NCBI GenBank assembly: GCA_009783205.1
Contig: WRHO01000001.1
Span: 62,001 to 126,000 of the forward strand
DNA from: Oscillospiraceae bacterium
GTDB taxonomy: Bacteria; Bacillota; Clostridia; Oscillospirales; Ruminococcaceae
Direction: 5' to 3'
Length of the DNA: 64,000 nt
A model generated the notes under the pieces. It searched no databases, was not told the origin of the DNA, and saw nothing but the letters and a program-made list of their open reading frames with translations. Made by a program: the position numbers and the translations under genes. Positions 44,024-52,363 of this stretch are shown piece by piece (the first letter of the stretch is position 1; each line of letters opens with the position of its first letter).

Positions 44024-45467
44024 AGCTAAACAAGAGCGTAGCTTGACGAGTACCAATGCCAAACAAGAGCGTAGCTTGACGAGTAGCGATGCCAAACAAG
44101 AGCGTAGCTATAACAATATCCACAAATACACTCTCGACGGGGATTATTTTGTAGTCGACCCCGCGTCGGGAGCGGTTCACGTTGCGGATAAAACGGCGTT
44201 TGACTTTTTAGATAAGGTCAAACCGTCAATTTTCGAAAGGTATGAGGGGATTCCCGGCGGCTGTTACTCGGAGTTGTACGCGCTTTATAAACGCGGGCTT
44301 TTGTTCGGCGACGACAACTGTCGCGAACACGCAAAAACGTCAATCGACGCGCCACTTAAAGCGTTATGCCTACACGTATCGCACGACTGTAACCTGCGGT
44401 GCGGGTATTGCTTTGCAAAGGACGGGACATATGGCGGCGAACGGCAGACAATGCCCCCCGAAACGGCAATTGCCGCTATAGACTTTCTAGTGAAAAATTC
44501 TGGCGAGCGAACCGAACTCGAAGCCGACTTTTTCGGCGGCGAGCCGCTCATGGCTTGGGAAACGGTCACCGCCGCCGTTGATTACGCCCGCGCGAACGAG
44601 AGCAGGTGGGGGAAGCGTTTTCGTTTTACCGTTACCACCAACGGTTTGCTTTTAGACGACGATAAAATCGCATACATAAACGCTAATATGAGTAATTGCG
44701 TCCTGTCGCTCGACGGAAGAAAAGCGGTTAATGATAAAATCCGTCCCACGCCCAACGGCGGAGGGAGCTTTGACTTGGTTACGGATAAATTTAAGCGGCT
44801 TGTTCAAAGCAGAAGCAAAACAGACTCGAATTTCAAAGACTGGTACATACGCGGAACCTTTACGGCGTATAACCTCGATTTTACAGAAGATGTAATTGAG
44901 CTGTCTCGGTTGGGCTTTCGCAATATATCTCTTGAACCGGTAACCGGCGACGAAGCTCTCCCATACGCGATTAAACACGAGCATCTCCCGCAAATATACG
45001 AGCAATATGAAAGACTGTACCGTATGATAAAGGCGGGGGAATCGGACATAAATTTTTTTCACTTTAATGTGGATTTAGAGGGCGGGGCTTGCGTCATAAG
45101 GCGACTTCGCGGGTGCGGATGCGGGAACGATTATCTCGCGGTAACCCCCGATGCGACGGTGTACCCGTGTCATAGATTTGTCGGGTTTCCCGAATGGGAA
45201 ATGGGAAGTATTAAACAAGAAACGCCCCCGCAGAAAATGAAGGACGAGATTAAAGCCTACTTTACCGAAACCCATATTTACAGTAAGCGCGATTGCCCCG
45301 ATTGTTGGGCGCGATTCTACTGTTCGGGGGGGTGCAACGCCTCTTCAAATGAACGATTTAACGATTGCAGAATAACCGATTCAAAAAGCGTAGAATGTCT
45401 GATGATGAAAAAGCGGTTGGAATGTGCAATCGCACTTAACGCATTAAAAATTGCCAATAAATGTTAA
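44013..45467 (+). CDS. scfB: SCIFF radical-SAM maturase with repeat-encoded N-terminal extension
   Basis: Radical SAM-SPASM enzyme that forms thioether bonds in SCIFF. The open frame from GTG 44013 is 484 residues. The canonical protein begins at IHKYTLDGDYFVVDPASGAVHV (split; about residue 36) as the RiPP-recognition domain; the radical SAM cluster is HDCNLRCGYCFA (CxxxCxxC, about residue 129), and the C-terminal SPASM Cys set includes GCGCGNDY, CHRF and CPDCWARFYCSGGC. The first about 32 residues are 2.5 copies of an 11-residue repeat (AKQERSLTS), so the true start may be GTG 44013 or an in-frame TTG within the repeat. Confidence 0.93.
   Translation: MNAKAKQERSLTSTNAKQERSLTSSDAKQERSYNNIHKYTLDGDYFVVDPASGAVHVADKTAFDFLDKVKPSIFERYEGIPGGCYSELYALYKRGLLFGDDNCREHAKTSIDAPLKALCLHVSHDCNLRCGYCFAKDGTYGGERQTMPPETAIAAIDFLVKNSGERTELEADFFGGEPLMAWETVTAAVDYARANESRWGKRFRFTVTTNGLLLDDDKIAYINANMSNCVLSLDGRKAVNDKIRPTPNGGGSFDLVTDKFKRLVQSRSKTDSNFKDWYIRGTFTAYNLDFTEDVIELSRLGFRNISLEPVTGDEALPYAIKHEHLPQIYEQYERLYRMIKAGESDINFFHFNVDLEGGACVIRRLRGCGCGNDYLAVTPDATVYPCHRFVGFPEWEMGSIKQETPPQKMKDEIKAYFTETHIYSKRDCPDCWARFYCSGGCNASSNERFNDCRITDSKSVECLMMKKRLECAIALNALKIANKC
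44028..44108 (+). repeat. 33-bp tandem repeat at the start of scfB
   Basis: Units at 44028-44060, 44061-44093 and a 15-base remainder, differing at two or three positions. AAACAAGAGCGTAGC is the most constant part and resembles the start of the 64-bp repeat at 42618 (TTAAACAAGAG). In frame it encodes AKQERSLTS(T/S)(N/D). Confidence 0.85.
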
Positions 45468-45491
45468 TTGGAACTGCTATATGGTAACGCC

Positions 45492-46682
45492 ATGAAAAAA
45501 TATTTGATTTATTTAGCCTGTGTTTTGGGATTATGTACCGTTTTTGGCGGTCTTTCGCGGTTGTCGAGCGGATTTTCGGAATGGTACGCCGTGACGGTTT
45601 ATCCGATTATTGTCGGAGTAATCGGTCGCGTTTTCGGCATATTGCCTTTTTCGGCGGCGGAATTTCTTCTTATACTGTTGATTCTCGGCGGTATAACGGA
45701 AATAGTATTGCTCATTATCGTTTTTATAAAAAGCAAACATGACAGATATATAAGAAAGGCGGTTCTCGCAAAAGCGGGCGTTTGTATCGCCTGCGTCGCT
45801 TCAACAATACTTTTGATATACATAACCAATTGCGGGATTAATTATAACAGACATACTTTTTTATACGACAAGGAGCTGAGCTTTAAACGCAGTATGTCAG
45901 ATGAGTGGCTCGTATACCTCACCTTACTCGACGAATTTTATACCTTTTTCCCCGACGACATAAGCTCGCAGATTGTAACAGATGACAACGGGGTTTTCGT
46001 TCTTAACGGCGATATAAAGGTGACCGCCCCCGCCGCAATGCGTAGCTTAGCCGAAAAATATCCCCGACTCAATGTATACTTCCCGCGCCCTAAGCCGATA
46101 ATGCTCTCGGAATTAATGACCCACGCCTCCCTGCTCGGCGTATATATTCCTTTAACGGTTGAAGCAAACTACAACCGAATAGCCCCCGACAGTGAAATCG
46201 CCTTCTCCGCCCTTCACGAATTAGCACACGTTGCCGGATTTATGCGCGAAGATGAAGCGAATTTTATCGCATTTCTTGCGGGGAAGGAAAGCGGCAATCC
46301 CGAATTGATTTATGCGGCGTATCTCGACGTTTTACAGAAGTTTTCTCTTGAGTTGGATAGTGAAATGTACGAAAATATGCCCGACAAATATAAAGTCATG
46401 TTGGACGGGTTCATTGCCAAAAGCAACAAAGCGGAGTGGACAGAGGACGGCTTTTTTTACGGGACGGAGCTTGTCCCCGAACAAATCATGAACGATTGGT
46501 GGGCGGAATCCTCGTTTTGGTGGGAACGGTGGAGTCGTTCAAACATAGTTATAGACGCAATAAACGACATTTCGACCGCCGCTAATGATACATATTTGAA
46601 AATACAAGGCGCGGAGGACGGCGTTGAAAGCTACGGGAGAATGTTTGATTTGGTTATAGCGTTTTATTTATCGGAGTTATAG
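45492..46682 (+). CDS. DUF3810 membrane protein with HExxH metalloprotease-like motif
   Basis: A 396-residue protein from the ATG at 45492. Three transmembrane segments are at about 4-22, 48-75 and 90-115 in a short N-terminal membrane part, then a large extracytoplasmic domain. HELAHVAGFMREDEANFIAF (about residues 245-264) contains the zinc-metalloprotease HExxH helix followed by the Glu-containing segment of DUF3810. Activity is unproven for the family. It lies 24 bp after scfB in the same direction, so a role in processing or export of the SCIFF peptide is possible by position only. Confidence 0.85.
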   Translation: MKKYLIYLACVLGLCTVFGGLSRLSSGFSEWYAVTVYPIIVGVIGRVFGILPFSAAEFLLILLILGGITEIVLLIIVFIKSKHDRYIRKAVLAKAGVCIACVASTILLIYITNCGINYNRHTFLYDKELSFKRSMSDEWLVYLTLLDEFYTFFPDDISSQIVTDDNGVFVLNGDIKVTAPAAMRSLAEKYPRLNVYFPRPKPIMLSELMTHASLLGVYIPLTVEANYNRIAPDSEIAFSALHELAHVAGFMREDEANFIAFLAGKESGNPELIYAAYLDVLQKFSLELDSEMYENMPDKYKVMLDGFIAKSNKAEWTEDGFFYGTELVPEQIMNDWWAESSFWWERWSRSNIVIDAINDISTAANDTYLKIQGAEDGVESYGRMFDLVIAFYLSEL

Positions 46683-47318
46683 GCGACAAAACGCCCTCAA
46701 TCCGCAGTTGTCACAATCGGGGTTGCGCGCTTTACAAACCGCCCGCCCGTGCAAAACGAGACGGTGACAAAGGTGAAGGCTTTCTTTCGGCGGAATTAAC
46801 CCGCGCAACGACATTTCGACCTTATATGCGTCTTTTCCGCAAGCGAGCCCCAACCTGTTCGAGAGCCGGATTACATGGGTATCGGCGACGATTGCGGGTA
46901 AGCCGTAAAGCTCGCCGAGTATAAGATTTGCGGTTTTTCGCCCAACGCCGGGAAGCGTTAAAAGCGAATCCATGTCGTCGGGGATAACCCCGTTATGCTC
47001 TTTTATCAAGCGCGCGCAAATTCCCTTAATATCCGCCGCCTTTGTGCGAAAAAGTCCACAGGTTTTTATTGCGTTTTCTATATCTGTAGCATCGGCGTCC
47101 GCAAAAGCTTTGAGCGTAGGGAATTGCTTAAACAATTGCGGCGTAACGAGATTAACCCGCTTATCTGTGCATTGTGCGGATAAGCGGGTTGCTATAAGAA
47201 GCTCGTGCGGCGACGTGCGCGAATAATTCAACTCACAGCGCGCATGGGGATAAAAGCGTTTTAACGCTTTTAGTATTTCATTAGTTTTAGGAGCTGTATT
47301 CTCGGCAATCCCGTTCAC
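46677..47318 (-). CDS. nth: Endonuclease III
   Basis: DNA glycosylase/AP lyase removing oxidised pyrimidines. The 213 residues contain the helix-hairpin-helix LLTLPGVGRKTANLIL with catalytic Lys (about 120), the catalytic Asp in VADTHVIRLSNRLGL, and the 4Fe-4S Cys set C-x6-C-x2-C-x5-C at the C-terminus. The start overlaps the ybjQ stop by 4 bases; the 3' end overlaps the convergent DUF3810 gene by 6. Confidence 0.96.
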   Translation of the reverse strand: MNGIAENTAPKTNEILKALKRFYPHARCELNYSRTSPHELLIATRLSAQCTDKRVNLVTPQLFKQFPTLKAFADADATDIENAIKTCGLFRTKAADIKGICARLIKEHNGVIPDDMDSLLTLPGVGRKTANLILGELYGLPAIVADTHVIRLSNRLGLACGKDAYKVEMSLRGLIPPKESLHLCHRLVLHGRAVCKARNPDCDNCGLRAFCRL

Positions 47319-47626
47319 GCGAATTTAGCGGCGGTGCCGTAGGCTATACATTCAACCGCGCCGTCGGTGATTGAAGCCGTTTCGATACGTACATTTATTA
47401 TTGCGTCGGCATTATGCTTCCTCGCGTCGTCAATCATTCTTTGGGTAGCTATTGACCTCGCGTCGTCAAGCATTTCTGTGTAGCCTTTTATTTCGCCGCC
47501 GATAATTGTCTTAAAGCCCGCCGCGATATCGCGCCCGATATGCTTACTTTGAACAACGCTCCCTTTAACTAAAGTAATAGTTTGTAATTCTTTCCCCGTA
47601 ATAAAATCGGTGTTGACTAATACCAT
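47315..47626 (-). CDS. YbjQ-family (DUF74) heavy-metal-binding-like protein
   Basis: A 103-residue protein matching YbjQ/DUF74: VLVNTDFITGKELQTITLVKG at the start (split), GFKTIIGGEIKGYTEML in the middle and HNADAIINVRIETASI near the end. The family forms pentamers of unknown function. SD AGGAGG; its own promoter is at 47684-47712. nth follows with a 4-base overlap. Confidence 0.9.
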   Translation of the reverse strand: MVLVNTDFITGKELQTITLVKGSVVQSKHIGRDIAAGFKTIIGGEIKGYTEMLDDARSIATQRMIDDARKHNADAIINVRIETASITDGAVECIAYGTAAKFA

Positions 47627-47683
47627 AAAAATAAACCCTCCTGTTTTTCGTATATACTATTTCATATATATACTTTTGTTACA

Positions 47684-47712
47684 ATTATATGTCATTCGCC
47701 GCCGATTGTCAA
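47684..47712 (-). promoter_or_regulatory. Promoter of ybjQ-nth
   Basis: Perfect TTGACA (47707-47712), 17 bp, TATAAT (47684-47689) on the minus strand, starting 7 bases after the degV stop. Confidence 0.75.
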
Positions 47713-47718
47713 GTTAAA

Positions 47719-48549
47719 TTATTTTATAAACGACACAGATATCATTTTAAAGCCCAAATGTATGCCTAAAACGGGACCGACGCGTTGTAGCGACAATTCC
47801 GCGGCGGGGTGATTTATTTTGATTATATTGTACAAATCGCTTGCTAATTGGTTGCTTCCGATATAGCTTATGACAATTTTTTTAGGCGATTTTCCTAATT
47901 GGAACAAAAGCTTTTTTATAACCTCGCGGTCTCCTCGTACCGTACAATCGGCGACCAACGCACCGTCCTTGCAGAGTAAAATCGGTTTTATATTGAGGAA
48001 GGTTCCTATGCTTGAACGCACAAAACCTAATCTCCCGCTGTTCCGCAACGGCGTCATATCGTCTACCGAAAAAGCTATTGTTATTCTGTCGCGTATTTTC
48101 GGCAACTCTTTTTCGACAATTTCATTTAAATCCATTCCGCTTTCGATAAGCGATTTTGCTTCTTTGATAAGAAGGTACAAGCCGCCGGCGGTCAAACGAC
48201 TGTCGAAAACAAATACATTGTTGTCATCAACCTGTTTTGCCGCCGCATTAGCGGTATTGTATGCCCCGCTAAACCTTGAAGAAAGCGTTATGCACAAAAC
48301 GCGGTTCCCGTTTTTGACCTCTTCTTCAAAACAATTCAGAAATTCGGAAAGATTTACGTGTGCGGTTGAAAGTGCGCCGGACGCCCCCGAGCTGATTAAT
48401 AAGCTTTCAAAATCGCCGTTTTTGTCAACAAAAGATTCGTCAAAGTTTTGTCCGTCTATACTGTAGTTATTGGGAGCGACCTTAATGTTTAATTCTTCCG
48501 CCTCGCTTTTTTTAAAATATGAGGTTGAATCGGTAACAATTGTAATCAC
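47719..48549 (-). CDS. DegV-family fatty-acid-binding protein
   Basis: A 276-residue cytoplasmic protein of the DegV family, which present bound fatty acids to fatty acid kinase (FakB role). The N-terminal ITIVTDSTSYFKKSEAEEL, the SSGASGALSTAHVNLSEF fatty-acid head-group loop, LSSRFSGAYNTA and VFDSRLTAGG are all present. It is the last gene of the acc/fab operon, its start overlapping accA by 4 bases, which fits a lipid role. Confidence 0.93.
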   Translation of the reverse strand: MITIVTDSTSYFKKSEAEELNIKVAPNNYSIDGQNFDESFVDKNGDFESLLISSGASGALSTAHVNLSEFLNCFEEEVKNGNRVLCITLSSRFSGAYNTANAAAKQVDDNNVFVFDSRLTAGGLYLLIKEAKSLIESGMDLNEIVEKELPKIRDRITIAFSVDDMTPLRNSGRLGFVRSSIGTFLNIKPILLCKDGALVADCTVRGDREVIKKLLFQLGKSPKKIVISYIGSNQLASDLYNIIKINHPAAELSLQRVGPVLGIHLGFKMISVSFIK

Positions 48550-49322
48550 CTTATTAAATCCTCCCCTATATTTCTGAATCGTTTATAACGGTGTTCGGTT
48601 AATTCTTCGAGCGGCATTGCGCTATATTTTTTAATTGCTTTTGTCAACTCTGTTTTTATATTGTTAATCAATTCCGACGGCTCTTCGGGAATAATTTTTT
48701 CGATAATGCCGAGTTCCGACAAATCCTCGGCGGTAAGCTTAAGACATTCGCTCGCCTCTCTCGCCTTAGAGCTGTCCTTCCAAAGTATACTCGCACAGCC
48801 CTCGGGTGAAATAACCGAGTAGATTGAGTTTTCGAGCATCCACACCTCGTTGGCGACAGAGAGGGCGAGCGCGCCGCCGCTTCCCCCTTCGCCGATAATA
48901 ATTGATATAATCGGGGTTTTTAACCCGCTCATTTCTACTAAATTTTCCGCAATAGCCTGCCCCTGTCCCCGCTCCTCCGCTCCTATTCCGCAGTATGCTC
49001 CCGATGTATCCACAAAGCATACAACGGGCCTTTTAAACTTTTCGGCTAATTTCATTTGGCGGAGTGCTTTCCTGTAACCCTCGGGGTGCGCGGAGCCAAA
49101 GTTACGCATTGACCGCTCCTTCACGTCATGCCCCTTTTCAATCCCGATAACGGTGACGGGCGTCATGTTGAGGTAAGCTATCCCCGCGACAATCGCCTTG
49201 TCGTCACCGAAGCGACGGTCTCCGCGCATCTCCATAAAATGCGTAAAAACTCGCCCGATTAAATCCAACGCGGTGAATCGGTTATTTGCGCGGGCGGCGG
49301 CTACCCTTTCATATGCTTTCAT
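48546..49322 (-). CDS. accA: Acetyl-CoA carboxylase carboxyltransferase subunit alpha
   Basis: Transfers carboxyl from biotin to acetyl-CoA together with AccD. The 258 residues, short as in many Clostridia, carry RFGDDKAIVAGIAYL, GSAHPEGYRKALRQMKLAEK (split), DTSGAYCGIGAEERGQGQAI and IGEGGSGGALALSVAN. Its start overlaps the accD stop by 4 bases. Confidence 0.95.
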   Translation of the reverse strand: MKAYERVAAARANNRFTALDLIGRVFTHFMEMRGDRRFGDDKAIVAGIAYLNMTPVTVIGIEKGHDVKERSMRNFGSAHPEGYRKALRQMKLAEKFKRPVVCFVDTSGAYCGIGAEERGQGQAIAENLVEMSGLKTPIISIIIGEGGSGGALALSVANEVWMLENSIYSVISPEGCASILWKDSSKAREASECLKLTAEDLSELGIIEKIIPEEPSELINNIKTELTKAIKKYSAMPLEELTEHRYKRFRNIGEDLIR

Positions 49323-50185
49323 GCTCCCCCTCCTCTGTGAAATTGTAAAAGTCCGTACAGGTATTTACGCTGATGCTTTCTGTTTACAATATTGTCGACA
49401 AACCCGTGTTCAAGCTGGAACTCAGAGCGTTGAAACCCCGGGGGGAGGCTTTTTCGAATGGTTTGTTCTATAACGCGAGGCCCCGCAAATCCTATTAATG
49501 CACCCGGCTCGGCTAAGATAATGTCCGCCTCCATAGCAAAGCTCGCGGTAACGCCGCCCGTTGTCGGGTCGGTGAGTATACAGACATATAATAACCCCGC
49601 GTCGTTGTGCTTTTTAATCGCGCCGCTCGTCTTTGCCATTTGCATTAGCGATATCATACCCTCCTGCATCCTTGCGCCGCCGGACAACGCAAACCCGATA
49701 ACGGGTGTTCCGCGTTCAATTGCGCGTTCAAAGGTACGTGTGATTTTTTCACCCGCAACCCGCCCCATACTGCCCATCATAAAATTCGGCTCCATAATGA
49801 ACAATTCGGTCGGAAGCTTTCCTATTGTACATTCCCCGCAAACAACGCTGTCCCTTTCTTTGCTTTGCAATTGCGCCGCCTTGAGCTTTTTGTCATACCC
49901 CGGGAAGCCTAATACGTTTCGCGGCTCCAACGCGGTATCGTGTTCAATAAAGCTTTCCGGGTCCGCAATCATGTGGATTCGCTGACGGGCGTTCATTTTA
50001 AAATGATGACGGCAATACGGACAAATTTGCAACCGTATCACCAATTCATCGGGCGAAAGCGTTTTTTTACACTGTGGGCAGGTTACCGTAAGCTCTGCCG
50101 ACATTTCGTTCGGAATTATTTTACCGTGTCCCTCCAACGGATTTTTTGGCTTTTTAAAAATCATAAGCGCGTCTACCGGCTTCAT
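49319..50185 (-). CDS. accD: Acetyl-CoA carboxylase carboxyltransferase subunit beta
   Basis: Partner of AccA. The 288 residues begin with a zinc ribbon (CPQCKKTLSPDELVIRLQIC, then PYC, about 35-57), followed by the crotonase-fold core: GRVAGEKITRTFERAIERGT, FALSGGARMQEGMISLMQM and DPTTGGVTASFA. Start ATG 50185 (SD GGGGG). A heptamer-repeat array separates it from accC. Confidence 0.96.
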   Translation of the reverse strand: MKPVDALMIFKKPKNPLEGHGKIIPNEMSAELTVTCPQCKKTLSPDELVIRLQICPYCRHHFKMNARQRIHMIADPESFIEHDTALEPRNVLGFPGYDKKLKAAQLQSKERDSVVCGECTIGKLPTELFIMEPNFMMGSMGRVAGEKITRTFERAIERGTPVIGFALSGGARMQEGMISLMQMAKTSGAIKKHNDAGLLYVCILTDPTTGGVTASFAMEADIILAEPGALIGFAGPRVIEQTIRKSLPPGFQRSEFQLEHGFVDNIVNRKHQRKYLYGLLQFHRGGGA

Positions 50186-50205
50186 CTAACAACCCCCTTA
50201 ATAAT

Positions 50206-50311
50206 ACTGTCAACTGTCAATTGTTCGTCAATTGTCAACTATCAATTGTCAACTGTCAACTGTCAACTGTCAACTGTCAACTGTCAACTGTCAACTGTTC
50301 GTAAACTGTTC
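50206..50311 (-). repeat. Heptamer repeat array between accC and accD
   Basis: About 13 consecutive or slightly decayed CAACTGT/CAATTGT units. On the coding strand the array encodes the accC tail (residues LRTVDS) and its TGA stop, then fills the gap up to accD. Confidence 0.85.
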
Positions 50312-51621
50312 GTCGTATATGTCGAATTAACAAATTCCTCGGCGGAAAGTATCTCTAACTGGAAGGGTGCATTATGCACCACCCCCTCAATGATTAATTC
50401 GCACAACGCCGCTTTCATTTTGCGGATTGCCTCGTCTCTCGTTTTAGCGTGAACAATAAGCTTTCCTATCATTGAATCGTAAAAAGGCGGAATGGTGTAG
50501 TTTTGGTAAACGGCGGTATCAAACCGCACCTGTGGCCCGCCCGGGATATGCAACATTTGGATTTTTCCGCCCGACGGTCTGAACCCTTGATACGGGTCTT
50601 CGGCGTTAATTCGACATTCTATCGCGTGTCCCGAAAACTCGATATCCTCTTGAACAAAATCTAATTTCAACCCCGCCGCCGTTCTAATTTGCCATTTTAC
50701 CAAATCAATTCCGGTCACCATTTCGGTTACCGGGTGTTCAACCTGTAGCCGGGTATTCATTTCCATAAAATAAAAGTTCCCCGTTTTGTCATAGAGGTAT
50801 TCGATTGTACCCGCCCCTTGATACCCTACCGCCTTTCCCGCTTTGACGGTCGCTTCAATCATCTTTTTGCGAACGTCGTCGGTTATAATTGCGGCGGGAC
50901 TTTCTTCGATAAGCTTTTGATTCTTTCTTTGGGTGGAACAATCGCGCTCGCCCAAACAAACCACATTCCCGAAATTGTCGCCGAGTAACTGCATTTCGAT
51001 ATGCTTGACGGGGAAGAGATACTTCTCCATGTATACCGCCCCGTCGCCAAACGCCGCCTTTGCCTCTGCGGTTGCCGCATTATATGCCTTCTCCAATTCG
51101 CCCGCCTCGTTGACCAAGCGGATTCCCCGCCCGCCGCCGCCCGAGCGCGCTTTGATTAAAAGCGGAAACCCTATCCTCGCCGCTTCTTTTTTTGCGTGTT
51201 CGACGCCGTCGACTAAATCACAACCGGGAATTACGGGAACCCCCGCTTTTTTCATCGTTCTGCGCGCCATGTCTTTATCGCCCATTTTTGTTATTACCGA
51301 GTAATCCGGCCCTATAAAAACAATATTGTTTTCGCGGCATAATTTTGCAAATTCGGCGTTCTCGGACAAAAATCCGTAGCCGGGGTGAACCGCCTCCGCT
51401 TTTGACGCGACCGCCGCAGATATAACCGCGCTCATGTTCAGATAGCTGTCCTTAGATTGTGAGCCGCCTATACAATAGCTTTCGTCCGCTAAATTTGTGT
51501 GTAACGCCTCTCTGTCTGCTTCGGAAAACACCGCTACGGTAGAAATCCCCATTTCTTTACAGGCGCGAATTACCCTTATAGCAATTTCACCCCTGTTGGC
51601 GATAAGAATTTTTGAAAACAT
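50284..51621 (-). CDS. accC: Biotin carboxylase
   Basis: ATP-grasp enzyme carboxylating the biotin on AccB. The 445 residues include ILIANRGEIAIRVIRACKE, GYGFLSENAEFA, the Gly-rich ATP loop KARSGGGGRGIRLV, ERDCSTQRKNQKLIEESP and the catalytic FMEMNTRLQVEHPVTEMVTG. The C-terminus runs into the heptamer array; the final about eight residues (NSLRTVDS) look repeat-derived. It is separated from fabZ by two surface-type genes. Confidence 0.96.
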   Translation of the reverse strand: MFSKILIANRGEIAIRVIRACKEMGISTVAVFSEADREALHTNLADESYCIGGSQSKDSYLNMSAVISAAVASKAEAVHPGYGFLSENAEFAKLCRENNIVFIGPDYSVITKMGDKDMARRTMKKAGVPVIPGCDLVDGVEHAKKEAARIGFPLLIKARSGGGGRGIRLVNEAGELEKAYNAATAEAKAAFGDGAVYMEKYLFPVKHIEMQLLGDNFGNVVCLGERDCSTQRKNQKLIEESPAAIITDDVRKKMIEATVKAGKAVGYQGAGTIEYLYDKTGNFYFMEMNTRLQVEHPVTEMVTGIDLVKWQIRTAAGLKLDFVQEDIEFSGHAIECRINAEDPYQGFRPSGGKIQMLHIPGGPQVRFDTAVYQNYTIPPFYDSMIGKLIVHAKTRDEAIRKMKAALCELIIEGVVHNAPFQLEILSAEEFVNSTYTTNSLRTVDS

Positions 51622-51652
51622 TTATGCGTCCTTTCTTTTGAGTTCTGACACG

Positions 51653-52351
51653 TTATACAACATAACTCTCTATTCCTACGAGATATTTTAATATTTCTAT
51701 CCCGTCAAAAATTGTCGGCTCGCCGCCGAGGATTTTTCCTTTTTCGGGCGGGTTGCCCGATATACAGATTTTGCACTCTTCACACGTACCGGCGTTTTGC
51801 TTAACGCTTATTTCAATAATGTCGAGCTTACTCAACTGTCCTATTTTTTGATACGCCGATTTTGAACCGGCGGGGACGTATATTGTATTAACATTTTCGG
51901 TGTCCTCAAATAACCTTACGCCAAATAAAGGCGGAAGGGTTCTTCTGAAGGTTATCGACGTCAGATTCTCACAGCTCGAAAACGCCCCCCACCCGATTGT
52001 TGTAACGCTGTTCGGGATTGTCACCGTTTTTAAAGCGGTACACCCGCTGAACGCAGAGCTTTCTATGCTCTTTACGCTGTTTGGGATTGTTACCGACGAA
52101 AGCTTTGTACAGCTTGAAAAAGCCCCCTGTTCAATAGTTGTAATGCTGTTAGGAATTGTTAATGCGGATTTTAAATCATTTACGATATTTTCAATTTGCG
52201 ACATTGTATAATCATTGTAATAAGATTCCCCACACTGAGTACATTTTTCACAAGGGACATCTCTTATAATGATAATACGACGGTTTTCAAGATTGACAAC
52301 GTGATTTGTTACGTTGTCGTTTAAAGAACCTTTACAATAAAAACAATTCAT
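51653..52351 (-). CDS. YgiT zinc finger - leucine-rich repeat - dockerin-like chimera
   Basis: A 232-residue protein with no signal peptide. Residues 1-62 are a YgiT/MqsA-type zinc finger (MNCFYC, then VPCEKCTQCGESYYNDYT) ending in the typical helix IENIVNDLKSA. The sequence then passes directly into three BspA-type leucine-rich repeats (TIPNSVTTIGWGAFSSCENL pattern, about 64-160), a short linker with CEECKICISG, and one dockerin-like unit GEPTIFDGIEILKYLVG (about 210-226). The last two parts are normally extracellular, the first cytoplasmic. The frame is uninterrupted. It may be a recombination product; function unknown. It follows the 52364 gene by 12 bp. Confidence 0.75.
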   Translation of the reverse strand: MNCFYCKGSLNDNVTNHVVNLENRRIIIIRDVPCEKCTQCGESYYNDYTMSQIENIVNDLKSALTIPNSITTIEQGAFSSCTKLSSVTIPNSVKSIESSAFSGCTALKTVTIPNSVTTIGWGAFSSCENLTSITFRRTLPPLFGVRLFEDTENVNTIYVPAGSKSAYQKIGQLSKLDIIEISVKQNAGTCEECKICISGNPPEKGKILGGEPTIFDGIEILKYLVGIESYVV

Positions 52352-52363
52352 AACTATAATTCC

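Noticed and set aside
50206-50311. CRISPR-like array between accC and accD
   Set aside because: The units are only 7 bases with no spacers; it is a simple heptamer repeat and no cas genes are present.
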